Notes under the pieces: generated by a model
Seen by the model: only the letters and a program-made list of their open reading frames with translations
What the model was told of the DNA's origin: nothing
Database searches by the model: none
Made by a program: the position numbers and the translations under genes
Shown here: positions 11,501 to 22,279 of the stretch, one piece after another
Layout of the letters: every line of letters starts with the position of its first letter
Numbering within the stretch: position 1 is the first letter of the stretch
Assembly (NCBI GenBank): GCA_012934845.2
Contig: WNNJ02000487.1
Coordinates: 372,001 to 436,000, forward strand
Source: Pomphorhynchus laevis
Taxonomy: Eukaryota > Acanthocephala > Palaeacanthocephala > Echinorhynchida > Pomphorhynchidae
Direction of reading: 5' to 3'
DNA length: 64,000 nucleotides

Positions 11501-14500
11501 AAAATCTAAATATTCAGATTTTGTAAGCTCAAATGAGGTTAGTATATTTCCAAAACGTTATATAGTTATTTTAAAATAATTGTATAACTAATACGAAATT
11601 CGTTTCACATACAACTTAGTGAAAATTATTAATTTTAAAGTTTATTACTTTTATTTCAAAAGATTATACGGAATGGTATAACACTTTAATAAATTCGTTA
11701 TTAGATATAATATTGAAATAATCTAATAATTTTGTAATCCAAAATTACATGTTTAGGAAATTTAAAGATATCTAAAAATAGCGACTCAATTATTAAGTGA
11801 AATGCCATTTATAAATTTGAGTTTTGGTCGCAAGTTATCATTATAACATAGTCCTCTGTATTCGATAAGCCTAAATGATAAATAAATAATTAATTTATTA
11901 ATAAATAATAAATCAATAAAATATAGTAAGACAAGTGAACTATGTTTTCATGTGACGCTTCCAGATGGAACGAAACTGTTCCCGGAGAGGGCTTCCCGGA
12001 TACATGCCGCGTTCCCCCCTGAATCGCCGTTTATAAAAATACGATCAAATGAATTTTATCGCTGATTCATTAAATTAATTTTGCAAAGTCTTTTATTTAT
12101 ATACTAATTTAATTATTAATAATAATTATAATTAATAATACGTTTATTATTTATTATTCAATTTATAAACGTTCTTTTTATTTTAAATTTGATTTTTTTT
12201 ATTTTAAGATGTTATAAGTTATAAATAATGTTATAACAATTATTTATAACTACTGATTATCTTATTAGTAAATTTTGATTTATTGATTTAGCATTATTAT
12301 TCTTATATATTTATTTTTATTTATTTATTTTAAATAAAATAATTATAATAAATACATAGACTCAGTTGATTTGATTGATTTATTAACTGAATTGGGTAAT
12401 TGTGAATTGATTTAATTTAATGAATGACGTGCTTAACAGATCTAATTCGCATATTGGAGTTGCTCCTACTTGTTGGCGTCTGTAACTAACTATTATTTAA
12501 TAAAACGTTTAAAAATTATTCGTTTTAATCGATTTAATCTTTCAATTCAAGCTTATAATCAATAAATGGTAATGAATAAAAGTAAAAGTTTAATGATGAT
12601 AAAGCGCTGTCAGACTGATTACCACAGAGATCGTTATCCATATATACCTTACATAAGTCAGGTATATAGTAGGCGGCTTCGTAAAGAACATAATTTCCGA
12701 CAGCATTTTTATTATTTATTCCGAATGTTAAAAATACTTAAAAAATATATTTTGAAATTTTCTTAAACGAAATATGTGTTAAGTGTGATTTCTCTGACTC
12801 GGAATCCTCATTTAATAAAGATGACTTCTCCGAAACAAGTGGATCGTCAAATGCAGTTGACATTAATAAACATGATGAAACAGCACAACGTAAGATAATA
12901 AATGAATAAAAGAAAATGCATAATATTTCTAAAATAAATTATTTAATTTAGTGATTAACTTCACTTAATTTATCTAATTCATCATTAGTCACCTTACCAC
13001 ACAGCAATATTGTATATTACCGACATCAGTCATGTACTAATTAAAAAAAGCCACCACATTAAATAATATATGCTCGTTAGTTTGATAACGCATCAATTAT
13101 TTATTACATATTTTAAATGATTGTGGTGTTGGTTGAGGAATAAGGCTCAACACCTTATAACACAGCAATATTGTATATTATTGACATCAGTCATGTATTA
13201 ATTAAAAAAGGCAATCACATTAAATAATATTTGCTCGCTAGTTTGATAACGCATCAATTATTTATTACATATTTTAAATGATTGTGGTGTTGGTTGAGGA
13301 ATTAGGCTCAACACATTATAACACAGCAATATTGTATATTATCGACATCATTCATGTATTAATTAAAAAGGGCTATCACATTAAATAATATATATTCGCT
13401 AGTTTGATAACGCATCAATTATTTATTACATATTTTAAATGATTATGGTGTTGGTTGAGGAATAAGGCTCAACACCTTATAACACAGCAATATTGTATAT
13501 TATCGACATCATTCATGTATTAATTAAAAAGGGCCATCACATTAAATAATATATGCTCGCTAGTTTGATAACGCATCAATTATTTATTACATATTTTAAA
13601 TGATTGTGGTGTTGGTTGAGGAATAGGGCTCAACACCTTACAACACAGCAATATTGTATATTACCGACATCAGTCATGTATTAATTAAAAAGGGCCATCA
13701 CATTAAATAATATATGCTCGCTAGTTTGATAACGCATCAATTATTTATTACATATTTTAAATGATTGTGGTGTTGGTTGAGGAATAGGGCTCAACACCTT
13801 ACAACACAGCAATATTGTATGTTACCGACATCAGTCATGTATTAATTAAAAAAGGCCATCACATTAAATAATATATGCTCGCTAGTTTGATAACGCATCA
13901 ATTATTTATTACATATTTTAAATCATTGTGGTGTTGGTTGATGAACAGGGCTCAAAACCTTACAACACAGCAATATTGTATATTATCGACATCATTCATG
14001 TATTAATTAAAAAAGGCCATCACATTAAATAATATATGCTCGCTAGTTTGATAACGCATCAATTATTTATTACATATTTTAAATGATCGTGGTGTTGTTT
14101 GATGAATAGGGCTCAAAACCTCACAACAGAGCAATATTGTATATTATCGACATCATTCATGTATTAATTAAAAAAGGCCATCACATTAAATAATATATGC
14201 TCGCTAGTTTGATAACGCATCAATTATTTATTACATATTTTAAATGATTGTGGTGTTGTTTGATGAATAGGGCTCAACACCTTATAACACAGCAATATTG
14301 TATATTACCGACATCAGTCATGTATTAATTAAAAAAGGCCACCACATTAAATAATATATGCTCGCTAGTTTGATAACGCATCAATTATTTATTACATATT
14401 TTAAATGATTGTGGTGTTGGTTGAGGAATAAGGCTCAACACCTTATAACACAGCAATATTGTATATTACCGACATCAGTCATGTATTAATTAAAAAAGGC

Positions 14501-15597
14501 CACCACATTAAATAATATATGCTCGCTAGTTTGATAACGCATCAATTATTTATTACATATTTTAAATGATTGTGGTGTTGGTTGAGAAATAAGGCTCAAC
14601 ACCTTATAACACAGCAATATTGTATATTATCGACATCAGTCATGTATTAATTAAAAAAGGCCATCACATTAAATAATATATGCTCGCTAGTTTGATAACG
14701 CATCAATTATTTATTACATATTTTAAATGATTGTGGTGTTGTGTTGAGGAATAGGGCTCAACACCTTACAACACAGCAATATTGTATATTATCGACATCA
14801 GTCATGTATTAATTAAAAAAGTCCATCACATTAAATAATATATGCTCGCTAGTTTGATCACGCATCAATTATTACATATAAATTACAGATATTTTAGCAG
14901 TCATCTTTCATTGTTTATATTTTATCAAAAACTATTTCTTTACAAAGTAGGAAACTTGTCCGGTTATAACAATGAAATCGTTGCACAATTAACAGATAAT
15001 TGTGGTGGAGGAACGACTTTAAGTAACAATAATGAACTTCCACATTATAAATCAGCATACTATAACAATTGTACAGATTCAACGAGTATCGGATCCTCGA
15101 ACAATGATGCCATTAACGATTTCCTTAAAAATCGATCTTCAAATTACTTAAATGAAATAAGTATTGTGACGGCAACAAAAAGAGAAGATAACAGCCAACT
15201 ACAGCATCTACGAAAAGATTCGAAATGGAGCAGAGCATGTCGACTGCCAGTTAATGGAATGCTTCTTCGCACCCTGGGAGCATCGTCGCTATCGCAGTCG
15301 TCGTCCATTGTAGGAAACGGCGCTTCATCAAATCAATTAGTTGATAGCAATGATGACATCAGATATAAGATATCAGCTCCTGTTCACCTTATAACTGATA
15401 GCCGTATTGTAAAAAGCTCCACAATTCCAGTAAAACCAAGCACCTTACAACCAAATTCGCCTCCACCACCTCCACCACTGCCGAGCTTAGCCAGCCTGGG
15501 AGCAAAATTAACTTCAGCTGAAAGTTTGAGAAAGAATCGAAAGTTCGCGGATCTTTTATCGGCCACCGAAAGCAGATCAACCAAAATTAACAGTTGA
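8531..15597 (+). CDS. Borg/CDC42EP-like Cdc42 effector protein (7 exons)
   Basis: Predicted 404-aa effector of Cdc42-type GTPases. Exons: 8531-8642, 8752-8838, 9716-9825, 11337-11372, 11421-11537, 12784-12889, 14951-15597; every junction has AG and GT and all phases agree. Residues 16-35 form a CRIB motif (ISKEMIGHP..GDLIHTLHVG) followed by GETFGDLTYIN, the same order as CRIB plus 'GxxFGD' in CDC42EP/Borg proteins. Residues 122-130, GPSFYDEVM, resemble the conserved septin-binding (BD3) box 'LGPSxxDEV'. The middle is acidic and Ser-rich; residues 360-365 are six prolines, a possible SH3 ligand. Family members act at the actin/septin cortex; that role is inferred. Vertebrate Borgs are about 210-390 aa. 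The start is the first ATG after an in-frame stop. Introns contain transposon debris and a 161-bp satellite. A different CRIB family is the alternative. Confidence 0.75.
9367..9493 (-). CDS. Possible antisense exon encoding a membrane segment
   Basis: On the minus strand, after TTTTCAG and before GTATGTATT, a 127-nt open exon encodes VHIPLHKASLLLFLIIISI then TAYFLISGFIEFLNARTAAI. It has one clear transmembrane helix and good codon structure, and it lies inside intron 2 of the plus-strand Cdc42-effector gene. The 'IP..KA' start and 'SGFI' after the helix faintly recall TMEM230 (DUF872), but the expected second helix was not found downstream with confidence. It could be part of a nested gene or a chance frame. 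Confidence 0.35.
10250..11110. repeat. MITE-like family of inverted arms
   Basis: The block 'TCCATTATTGATAAATAATT', 'GAAGCTGGATCAAA', 'TTTGATATTTCGCTAAC', 'TCTGTTAGCATCTTCAG' appears at about 10265-10350, 10625-10720 and 10935-11034 in one orientation and at about 10835-10900 and 11035-11105 in the other. The last pair forms an almost complete hairpin centred at 11034 (AGCATCTTCAGA/TCTGAAGATGCT). No ORF is present. This looks like a foldback-type non-autonomous element or several overlapping copies, sitting in intron 3 of the Cdc42-effector gene. Confidence 0.65.
11215..11305 (-). repeat. Penelope-tail fragment in intron 3
   Basis: Carries 'ATATAAGGATTA', then 'AACTGATATCAGATTTCGAC', 'CCCTATTCCTCTA', which matches the tail of the Penelope-like element in minus orientation. 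It ends about 30 bp before exon 4 of the Cdc42-effector gene. Short and diverged. Confidence 0.5.
12110..12370 (+). repeat. Penelope-tail fragment in intron 5
   Basis: AT-rich DNA with 'TTATTATTTATTATTCAATT', then 'ATTTTAAATTTGATTTTTTT' and, at the end, 'ACATAGACTCAGTTGATTTG'. This follows the order of the distal half of the reference tail at 2470-2690 in the same orientation. The conserved hairpin core is missing. Confidence 0.45.
12985..14875. repeat. 161-bp tandem repeat, about 11.7 copies
   Basis: The marker 'GCAATATTGTAT' recurs at 13004, 13165, 13326, 13487, 13648, 13809, 13970, 14131, 14292, 14453, 14614 and 14776, that is every 161 bp (162 once). Copies differ at a handful of sites. 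Variant classes, such as GAGGAATAAGG versus GATGAATAGGG, run in neighbouring groups, as expected from local duplication. The array fills intron 6 of the Cdc42-effector gene and ends about 75 bp before the acceptor of its last exon. No long ORF lies inside the unit. Confidence 0.95.
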
Positions 15598-16065
15598 TGA
15601 AGTTCAATCGCGATGAACATTGCTTAAAAAGCTATGAAACTGCAAGTTTAAAAGAGAATTAAAGGTTTTGTTTAGATTTGTTTGTCTTTTTCGTACTTAT
15701 GTTATATTAAATTTGTTGCGTTCTCAGAGGTTTTATTTGTTTTATTACTATAAATTTATCGTGACAGCAGGTAAACGTTAACAAGTGTGCGGTGAGTACT
15801 ATCGATAGGCGAATTATAAACGAAATCACATTGCGTTTTAATAATTACTTTTTGTAAATTGTTATTGGCCACTGATAGTCTGTTACCTCAACACACAATA
15901 TACTTTCTAATGATAAACTTTAACTGTTCAATCTGGTTATTAATATTATATAATAATAACCAGATTTATATAACTATATTGTTTGCCATATTAATATATT
16001 ATTATGATTATTATATTAATAACCATTAGTTTAAAATTGCCAGAAAATGTAGAATTAGTTTAAAT
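15598..16065. other. 3' flank of the Cdc42-effector gene
   Basis: Follows the TGA at 15595-15597. No AATAAA was located close to the stop; the 3' UTR end is undecided. A perfect 12-bp hairpin (ATCTGGTTATTA and its complement) lies at 15931-15965; a related sequence, ACTGCTCAATCTGGTCATTG, occurs near 20906. Otherwise AT-rich with nothing recognisable. Confidence 0.3.
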
Positions 16066-16069
16066 ACCT

Positions 16070-16444
16070 TTTCCGGAATCAAGCCGAAATATTTCCGACA
16101 AGGGCGATGCTTATTTTCTGTCACAGCAAACGTACTTCGTCTTCATACAAACTGTGGTATTATTCGGCACTCTTAGACGCGATTTCACTGATCAAACTGC
16201 ACGCGACTTTTCCGGCACCACCAGTAGCTGTAAAGATGATCGGTAAAAACTCGCATTTCTCCATTAATCTCACGCGCTCTGCATATTTCGCAACATTACG
16301 ACTTTCGTGATACTCGAACGCACATTGTTGTGACTTATTACAATAAAACGGAGCATATGTGTTAAATATAGAAACGTCCACTAGGAACCGCTCCGATTGA
16401 CATCCGTGAAAGCCGATAATTCTGACATTTTCTGACAATTTCAA
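16070..16444 (-). mobile_element. C-terminal tail of a reverse-transcriptase element
   Basis: The minus-strand frame encodes FLVDVSIFNTYAPFYCN, a HESRNVAKYAERV stretch, then LPIIFTATGGAGKVA and, after the open frame, YYHSLYEDEVRLL. The pattern D-V-x-[IV]-F-N-x2-A-P ... H-E ... Y ... F-x-P-x-[IV]-F-x2-[ST]-G-G-x-G recurs at the C-terminus of many metazoan RT-bearing elements and probably belongs to a restriction-like endonuclease region. Only the tail is present and at least one stop interrupts it. The clade cannot be named from this piece. Confidence 0.5.
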
Positions 16445-17250
16445 AATTATAAAGTTATGTATGGGCCCATTTGTGGGAACGTTTTTTTCTGTAAATTATT
16501 GATAATAAATTATTGTATAAAATATAGTAATAACCATATTAATAACAGAAGATTTATTACCTCTCGAATTAGGCATAAAAATAATTATATAAAGTATAAC
16601 AATAAGAAAAGATTTATTGACCACATTGCTACCGGTATTAGGCATAAAATAACCGTATACAATAGTCAAAAGATCATTACATGAATGTGCATAAATAAAG
16701 AAAACAAAGGATGTAATATTTAAATGAGTTTAGGTAGAAAAAAGTATCAAATCTTGATTGCATCAACAAATAAAATCGTAAAATGTAATCCGTCTAATTT
16801 AAAATCTGTTTATTTTGTCAGTTTGTAATAGAGGCATTTTTGAGAATACTGTACATGTGAATACGTGTTGAAGTTGATCTCATTTACAATTACACAGAAA
16901 GCATACACATGACTTTGAATTTTCGGGCATAGCAATACATACATAAAAGAATTTATCATGATACCAATAGATTGATGCTCTCCAAACTAAAGGCTTTTTG
17001 GTTTCACATGGGTATCTCTATTAAAACTGCTTACATACTGTGTTTGATAGAGTTGATATCCATTAAATGTATTAATTAATGATCGATATTAAAACTGTAT
17101 ATGATAGAGTTGTGGATCAAGAGTAGTTTTTTTTATATAAAAACCGTTCGGATTTGAAGAAAATGCGGGAGTATGCTCAAAATTTAATGCTTCGCATACA
17201 TGAATTAAGCAAGGCCGTAAATTAGCAAGTGTGGCTACTACTGAGGAAGA
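16445..17250. other. AT-rich spacer, no gene seen
   Basis: The only open frame (16457-16684, +) has a composition typical of random AT-rich DNA. Around 17140-17260 two short plus-strand frames (NRSDLKKMREYAQNLM and RKLASVATTEEEHLDETS) look coding-like but sit in different frames without clear splice sites; they may be a decayed exon of an unknown gene. Confidence 0.25.
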
Positions 17251-18090
17251 GCATCTAGACGAAACATCGATAATTTTTTTTCACACAAATCCATAGGCAC
17301 ATGTCCAGCTGATTAAAATTAAAAGCGCTTCAATCTAGCAATAATACTGATAGAGCATATTAAATTATCGGGAGCAACATTACAAGTAACAAATTGCCCA
17401 ACACATGACAAAGTTCCTAGGTGGTCAATCTTCAGCATGACGTGTCAATGCGAAACAAATTTTCTAAGCTTGGTCAATGCGCCTTGTTCTGCCACGATAT
17501 TATGGAACATTACCACCCCATTCTTCGATCGAAGCTACACATGCACATGCTCCCATTCCCAACTACTTATCTTGTTGAAGCGGGATTTAGCAAGCTTTTA
17601 TCGCGGTGGACAAAATATCGAAACCGCCTTAACATTGAGCGACGTGGAGACCTACGCATGAGCCTGTCAGCAATGAATGCAGATATGGCAAAACTTGCGT
17701 CAAAGCACCAATTTCAGGGATCGTATTGACTTGATATTATATGCTTTGGATAAATAGACATTTTTCTGTTCTTGTTAGTCTCTTAATTTGCATATTTGAA
17801 TTTTATTATAATTTGTATAAGCGAAAATATTTTTTTACAAAAACGAAATTTGAGGGGCCACAGCTATCTAGCTTTATAAAAAGGGGGCCACGGCGAAAAA
17901 AGGTTGACGAATCCTGATCTAAACGAAACACCGATAATTTTTTCACACAAATCCATAGGCACCTGTCCAGCTGATGAAAATTAAAAGCGCTTCAATCTAT
18001 CAATAATACCGATAGAACATATTAAATTATCGGGAGCAACATTACAAGTAACAACTTGCCACAACAAATGACAAAGTTCCTAAATTCATA
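17251..18090. repeat. Direct repeat of about 160 bp flanking a hAT remnant
   Basis: 17255-17418 and 17921-18082 are about 93% alike by eye. Both run from ACGAAACAYCGATAATTTTT through CCATAGGCACMTGTCCAGCT to ATGACAAAGTTCCTA. The hAT remnant lies exactly between them. The first copy ends where the transposon piece starts; the second continues into unique DNA. Confidence 0.85.
17421..17916 (+). mobile_element. hAT transposon remnant (transposase C-terminus and right end)
   Basis: 17421-17729 encodes LPFPTTYLVEAGFSKLLSR, then GDLRMSLSAMNADMAKLAS, the typical C-terminal dimerisation region of hAT/ZBED transposases (as in ZBED5- and SCAND3-like genes). It ends in a stop and is followed by 'GGGGCCAC' ... 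'GGGGGCCACGGCGAAAAAAG' and CGAATCCTG at 17916, a classical hAT terminal inverted repeat. Right-hand flank ATCTAAAC matches ATCTAGAC at 17252-17259, a plausible 8-bp target duplication. The 5' part (BED finger, catalytic core) and left end are gone. Confidence 0.75.
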
Positions 18091-18159
18091 GCACAAGAAG
18101 TTGCTATTGTTATCTTTGAAGATTTACGATATAAACGTTTAGTAAAGGACCATTTCGAC
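18070..18159 (+). CDS. Possible exon, unrecognised
   Basis: An open stretch reads DKVPKFIAQEVAIV then IFEDLRYKRLVKDHFD and ends exactly at GTAAGTAAC, a strong donor. Composition and residue mix look coding. A stop lies 18 nt upstream of GAC, with no good acceptor in between. It begins inside the 160-bp duplicated segment. I do not recognise the protein and cannot find a partner exon. Confidence 0.25.
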
Positions 18160-18189
18160 GTAAGTAACAAATAAATAGCTAAAATGCTT

Positions 18190-18545
18190 AGACCGTCGCA
18201 GACTCTTAAGGATAGCTATAGGAAGATCGTGTACAGCAAACGAAAATGAAGTAGATCTCTATAACTATTGCAGAATTCTAAATTTTCGTTTCCAAATTTT
18301 AGCTTGTCGCAGCGACGGATTGTACCACCTATTCGAATTTCACAACTTTGGATTTATTAATGTTTACCATAATTTGTCGCAAAGCATAGAAAGTGCATTA
18401 AATGATGAGACGACAGATTTTTTGGATAATATCACGAGATCATCAGCGTTTTATAGAGCGCGTTTTATATCAAGTTCTAATTGAAATATAGTGCTAGGCA
18501 GATCAAGTTCAAAATACGAAAATAACAGTGGGCTCATGAATTTAC
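18190..18545 (-). mobile_element. LINE reverse-transcriptase fragment
   Basis: Minus-strand frames give KFMSPLLFSYFELDLPSTIF, then NADDLVILSKKSVVSSFNAL and MLCDKLW, then FGNENLEFCNSYRDL. These correspond to the 'LSPLLF..Y..DLP', '[FY]ADDLVILS' and 'x-V-x-SYKYLG' blocks of RTE/Jockey-type LINE RTs. There are stops and one or two frame changes, so it is a dead fragment. It differs from the CR1-like copies at 51-64 kb. Confidence 0.65.
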
Positions 18546-19274
18546 GTATATAAATTAAAAATAATGATAAATAATAAAATAGTTAAATAGTAAATAAATA
18601 TGTAATATCCTTTACTCTTGTGAACAACTTTTATTGCACCGTCACGCCAAGAATATGGAATTGGATGACCATTAAACAAAACGTTAAATAAGTTCGTCTA
18701 GTATTAACTGGACGCACTTATTAATAATAGGACTATAATATTAATAATATTTTAGCTGATCGCTAGTCTATATTTTATATAATTATTTAATTATCAATAT
18801 AATTTAATTATATTGAGATGTTAAAGCAATGAAAATATCTCATTATATCAAATAGTAGAAATCATCTAAAATATAAAATATAGGCAAACAATTTAATTTA
18901 TTTTAATTTTTATTAATTAATAAAAAATAATTAATTTTAATTAATTAAAATAATTAATTAATTTTAATTTACTTTTTGCAACATAATTATTATAATGTCT
19001 TAACCAAAATACTGAAATAATTAAATTTTTTATCAATAAAGTATTAATTTATTTTAATTCTCTAAATATAATTATTTTCTAATAATTTTTATTATTCTTG
19101 CTAACATTCACCATTTGAAATAACTGCTTCTCTTTATATATTTTGTATATTCATAATATTATTAAATAATCTAAAATCGTATAGAATCGATCCGGTTTCA
19201 ACTATAAAGTCTGTTTTTAAAGAGCTAAAAGGTATATTATAAACTTTTAAGGAATTCGCCTATATTATATACAG

Positions 19275-20815
19275 CCCTATTCAATTTTATTGACCCTTTC
19301 TTTCAGTTTTATTGACTTTTTCTTTCAGTTTTATTGGCCCTTTTCAATTTTATTAAACTTTTTCAGTTTTATTGATCATTTCTTTTAGTTTTATCGACAA
19401 TTTCTTTCAGTTTTATTGGCCCTTCAGTTTTATTGACCCTTTCTTTCAGATTTATTGACCCCGTTGAAATTTTTTTGATATATTTAAAAAAATACCCTTA
19501 AAATATGCATTTCCTTTTTTAATGGGGTCCATTGAGAAGGACCTTATTGCAAACAAAAAGGTGAGGTTACAATATTGTTCGTCGATGTTCAATATAAACG
19601 ATGAACATTTGATATTCTTAGTTGATACTGGTTTTAATTTAAACTCATAAACAGAAGGCTTAGCTAATAGAGAGATACTTATATCACTTTACAAGAGGTA
19701 TACCAACGGGGAGTTTTAGAATTTAGACACATTCAAATCAGCACCGGAGAAACGAAATGCTAAAAGTAAAGATTTCAATTTTGAAAAAAAAACATTATTG
19801 CTTGCAAAATAGGTTTAGATCCCTGTATAAGCCTTAAATCCATGTGATAAACTTAGTGAACATAGCTCTGGATGTGCTTATTCTCCATCAACAGCATAAA
19901 TAATAATTAAAAAGATGGATTATACCAGGAAGACCTTAACATTGATTCCATAAATAGGAATAGTAATGCAAACAAGGAGGTGAGGTTACAATATGGTTCG
20001 TTGAAGCATAAACGATGAACAGTTGATATTCTTAGATGAGTTTTAATTTAAACTCATACAAGAGAATGAGATATTCACCTAAGAATACTAAATGTTACAT
20101 AAATGTACCAAATTCCAAAGGTACAAACATATCAGTTTTTTCGTGTTTGAAGTCAAGGGTTGGACAAAGAGAAGGTTTAGCTAATAGAGATATGCTTCAT
20201 CAATTGCCTGCACAATTGATGAAGCTATCATAAATAAAGATTTTAGAATAGTGGGTTACTTTGATAATATGCGCATATGGTTTTTATCATACATTTTCAA
20301 TGGGGTCAATAAAACTGAAAGAAAGGGTCAATAAAACTGAAAATGGCTGTAATAATTTATTAATTATTTTTTAATAATTACTTTTAAACAATATTATTTA
20401 ATGATACATTATTATAGAGTAGTATTTCTTTAGTGAAACAACAAAAGCAAGTTAAATATCGGTAATATTATTATAGAGAGATACTTATCAATACAATGAT
20501 GAAGCTCTCAGAAATGGAGATTTTAGAATATTAGCTTACTTTGATCATATGCGCATATCGGTTGAAAAATTAATGGAATGTCTTGATTTTATTTAAAAAT
20601 TAAATCTTTAAAAAATATTCTTTTTTAATTTATGGATTAAATGTTTTCATACATGTTCAATTGGGTCAATAAAACTGAAATAAAGGGTCAATAAAACTAA
20701 AAAAAGAGACAATAAAACTGAAAGAAAAGTTCAATAAAACTAAAAGAGAGACAGTAAAACTAAAAGAGAGACAGTAAAACTAAAAGAGAGACAGTAAAAC
20801 TAAAAAGAGCTTTAG
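19275..20815. mobile_element. DNA transposon with tandem-repeat terminal arms
   Basis: The left arm (19277-19465) is about nine copies of a ~20-bp unit, TTTTATTGACCCTTTCTTTC with variants. The right arm has the complement, GGTCAATAAAACTGAAAGAA, in two clusters, 20303-20350 and 20655-20812. Between them, 20036-20233 (+) encodes KNTKCYINVPNSKGTNISVF after an LDE-F-NLNS start, resembling the DDE region 'DE.GFN ... VP..+G.NIS' of IS630/Tc1-mariner transposases. The internal part is partly duplicated (19560-19690 versus 19975-20210, and 20465-20560), so two copies seem nested. It is dead. Confidence 0.65.
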
Positions 20816-21359
20816 TTCAACTCTCTTAAATTTTATCGAACGTCATAAAAATTCATGTTGTGTCTTTCCGATTCATATTGTGTGATGAGGTAACAATAGT
20901 TATTAACTGCTCAATCTGGTCATTGATATAAAATTGTAAATCCTTATTTTAATCAGATTGCAAATCAATGGAAGAACTTTTGATTATATTTTATTAGTTC
21001 ATTTTCTCGAAATGAGCTCAGCTTTCTATAGAATTTAATAAAGCTGTTGGCCATTAAAGATCAATCACACACCTAATGCATTATTAGTCACATTTGTACG
21101 ACAGTCTGTAGTTTTACTCATTCAAGTAACCAGCTGTTCATGTAAAGTCTACCAGAAAAAAGGACAGAAGATATCCCAAATATCCTATATGTGTAGCTGA
21201 AATTAATGAAAAACATTGACTGATTTCAGATCACTGAGATTTGAAATGCTTCAATACATTTGACCTTTAAATCACATAACTTTAAGCCCGAACTTGCTGC
21301 GTCCTACAAACGTCTAGGACACACTATATTTGTGAATCAATAAACAAATATAAAGGAAA

Positions 21360-21430
21360 ATGTATTTTAAATAATAAGAAGATTATATGATATTTATATC
21401 ATATAATCTTACTGTTAACCAGAATTCGTT
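21360..21430. repeat. Perfect 15-bp palindrome, 2-nt loop
   Basis: 21379-21393 (AAGATTATATGATAT) and 21396-21410 are exact complements. It is one of many similar hairpins in the window. No terminator role is implied, since no gene ends here. Confidence 0.9.
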
Positions 21431-21669
21431 CCATTTTGGTAGTGGAAAAAGCAAAATTGTACTGATCAGAATTAGTTAAAGTTTTAATTACTTACGTTGG
21501 TGTTGTCTCATAGATATCAAAAGCGTAAAAATTGATGCAGTCATGAATCAATCCAGAGCAATTGTATGGTGTTATGTGCCTAAATAACCATGCTGCAACA
21601 CTCGAAGTAGGACGTAATAATTATAGATGGAATTCAAATACCATGCATCTTACGGCGAGCGCAGAGGTC

Positions 21670-21960
21670 ACATGCTATAATAACGGCGTCCTTGCGGCAA
21701 CGACGATATTGTGCTTGCGACAACGACGATATTAATGGCAATAATCACGTTATTGATGGCGACAAAGACACTATCGATTGAAATGAAGACGATATCGATT
21801 GCAACAAGGACACTATCGATTGATATAAAGACGTTATCGATTGTTACATACACTCTATAGATTGCTATAGAGAAGATAAATTCCTAACAAAGACACTATC
21901 TTCTCAGCAAAGACGTTATCTTCTCAAATACGCTATTGATTGCAAGAAATGATTAAAACA
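21670..21960. repeat. Degenerate ~21-bp tandem repeat
   Basis: Units such as ATCGATTGCAACAAGGACACT and ATCGATTGATATAAAGACGTT repeat about a dozen times with drift. The minus strand stays open for 61 codons with a VFISIDSVLVAID periodicity, but this follows from the 21-bp period and is not evidence of a gene. Related scattered units occur at 30.21-30.35 kb. Confidence 0.7.
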
Positions 21961-22279
21961 ATAAACAGAAAATATTAAAACTTGGCGCAAATTAAAATGA
22001 ATAAAGATTCTAACCGGTTGAAAAGATAGCTTTGTAAGCTGTAAAATATATAAAAATGTATTTATAATATTTTTTACAGTAAATAATATTTACTGTAAAA
22101 AATCATAATTTTTTGATTATGTGATTTAACTACGTAGCTATGCGATTATTATTTAACTATTAGACTATTTTTAAAATATTTTTATCCGTAAAACATAAAT
22201 CAGATATAAGCACGCTTGAGAACCTTGGAACCATAAGTTTATCGTGTTTTTTAAAATGTAATAAAATTTACTGAAAATT

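Noticed and set aside
12985-14875. CRISPR-like array
   Set aside because: The repeats are direct and contiguous without unique spacers, in a eukaryotic intron.
14842-14950. Taking the last Cdc42-effector exon from the first Met of the open frame (14842)
   Set aside because: The frame before 14951 overlaps the 161-bp repeat. A clear acceptor (CAAAGTAG) at 14950 joins in phase to the exon ending at 12889.
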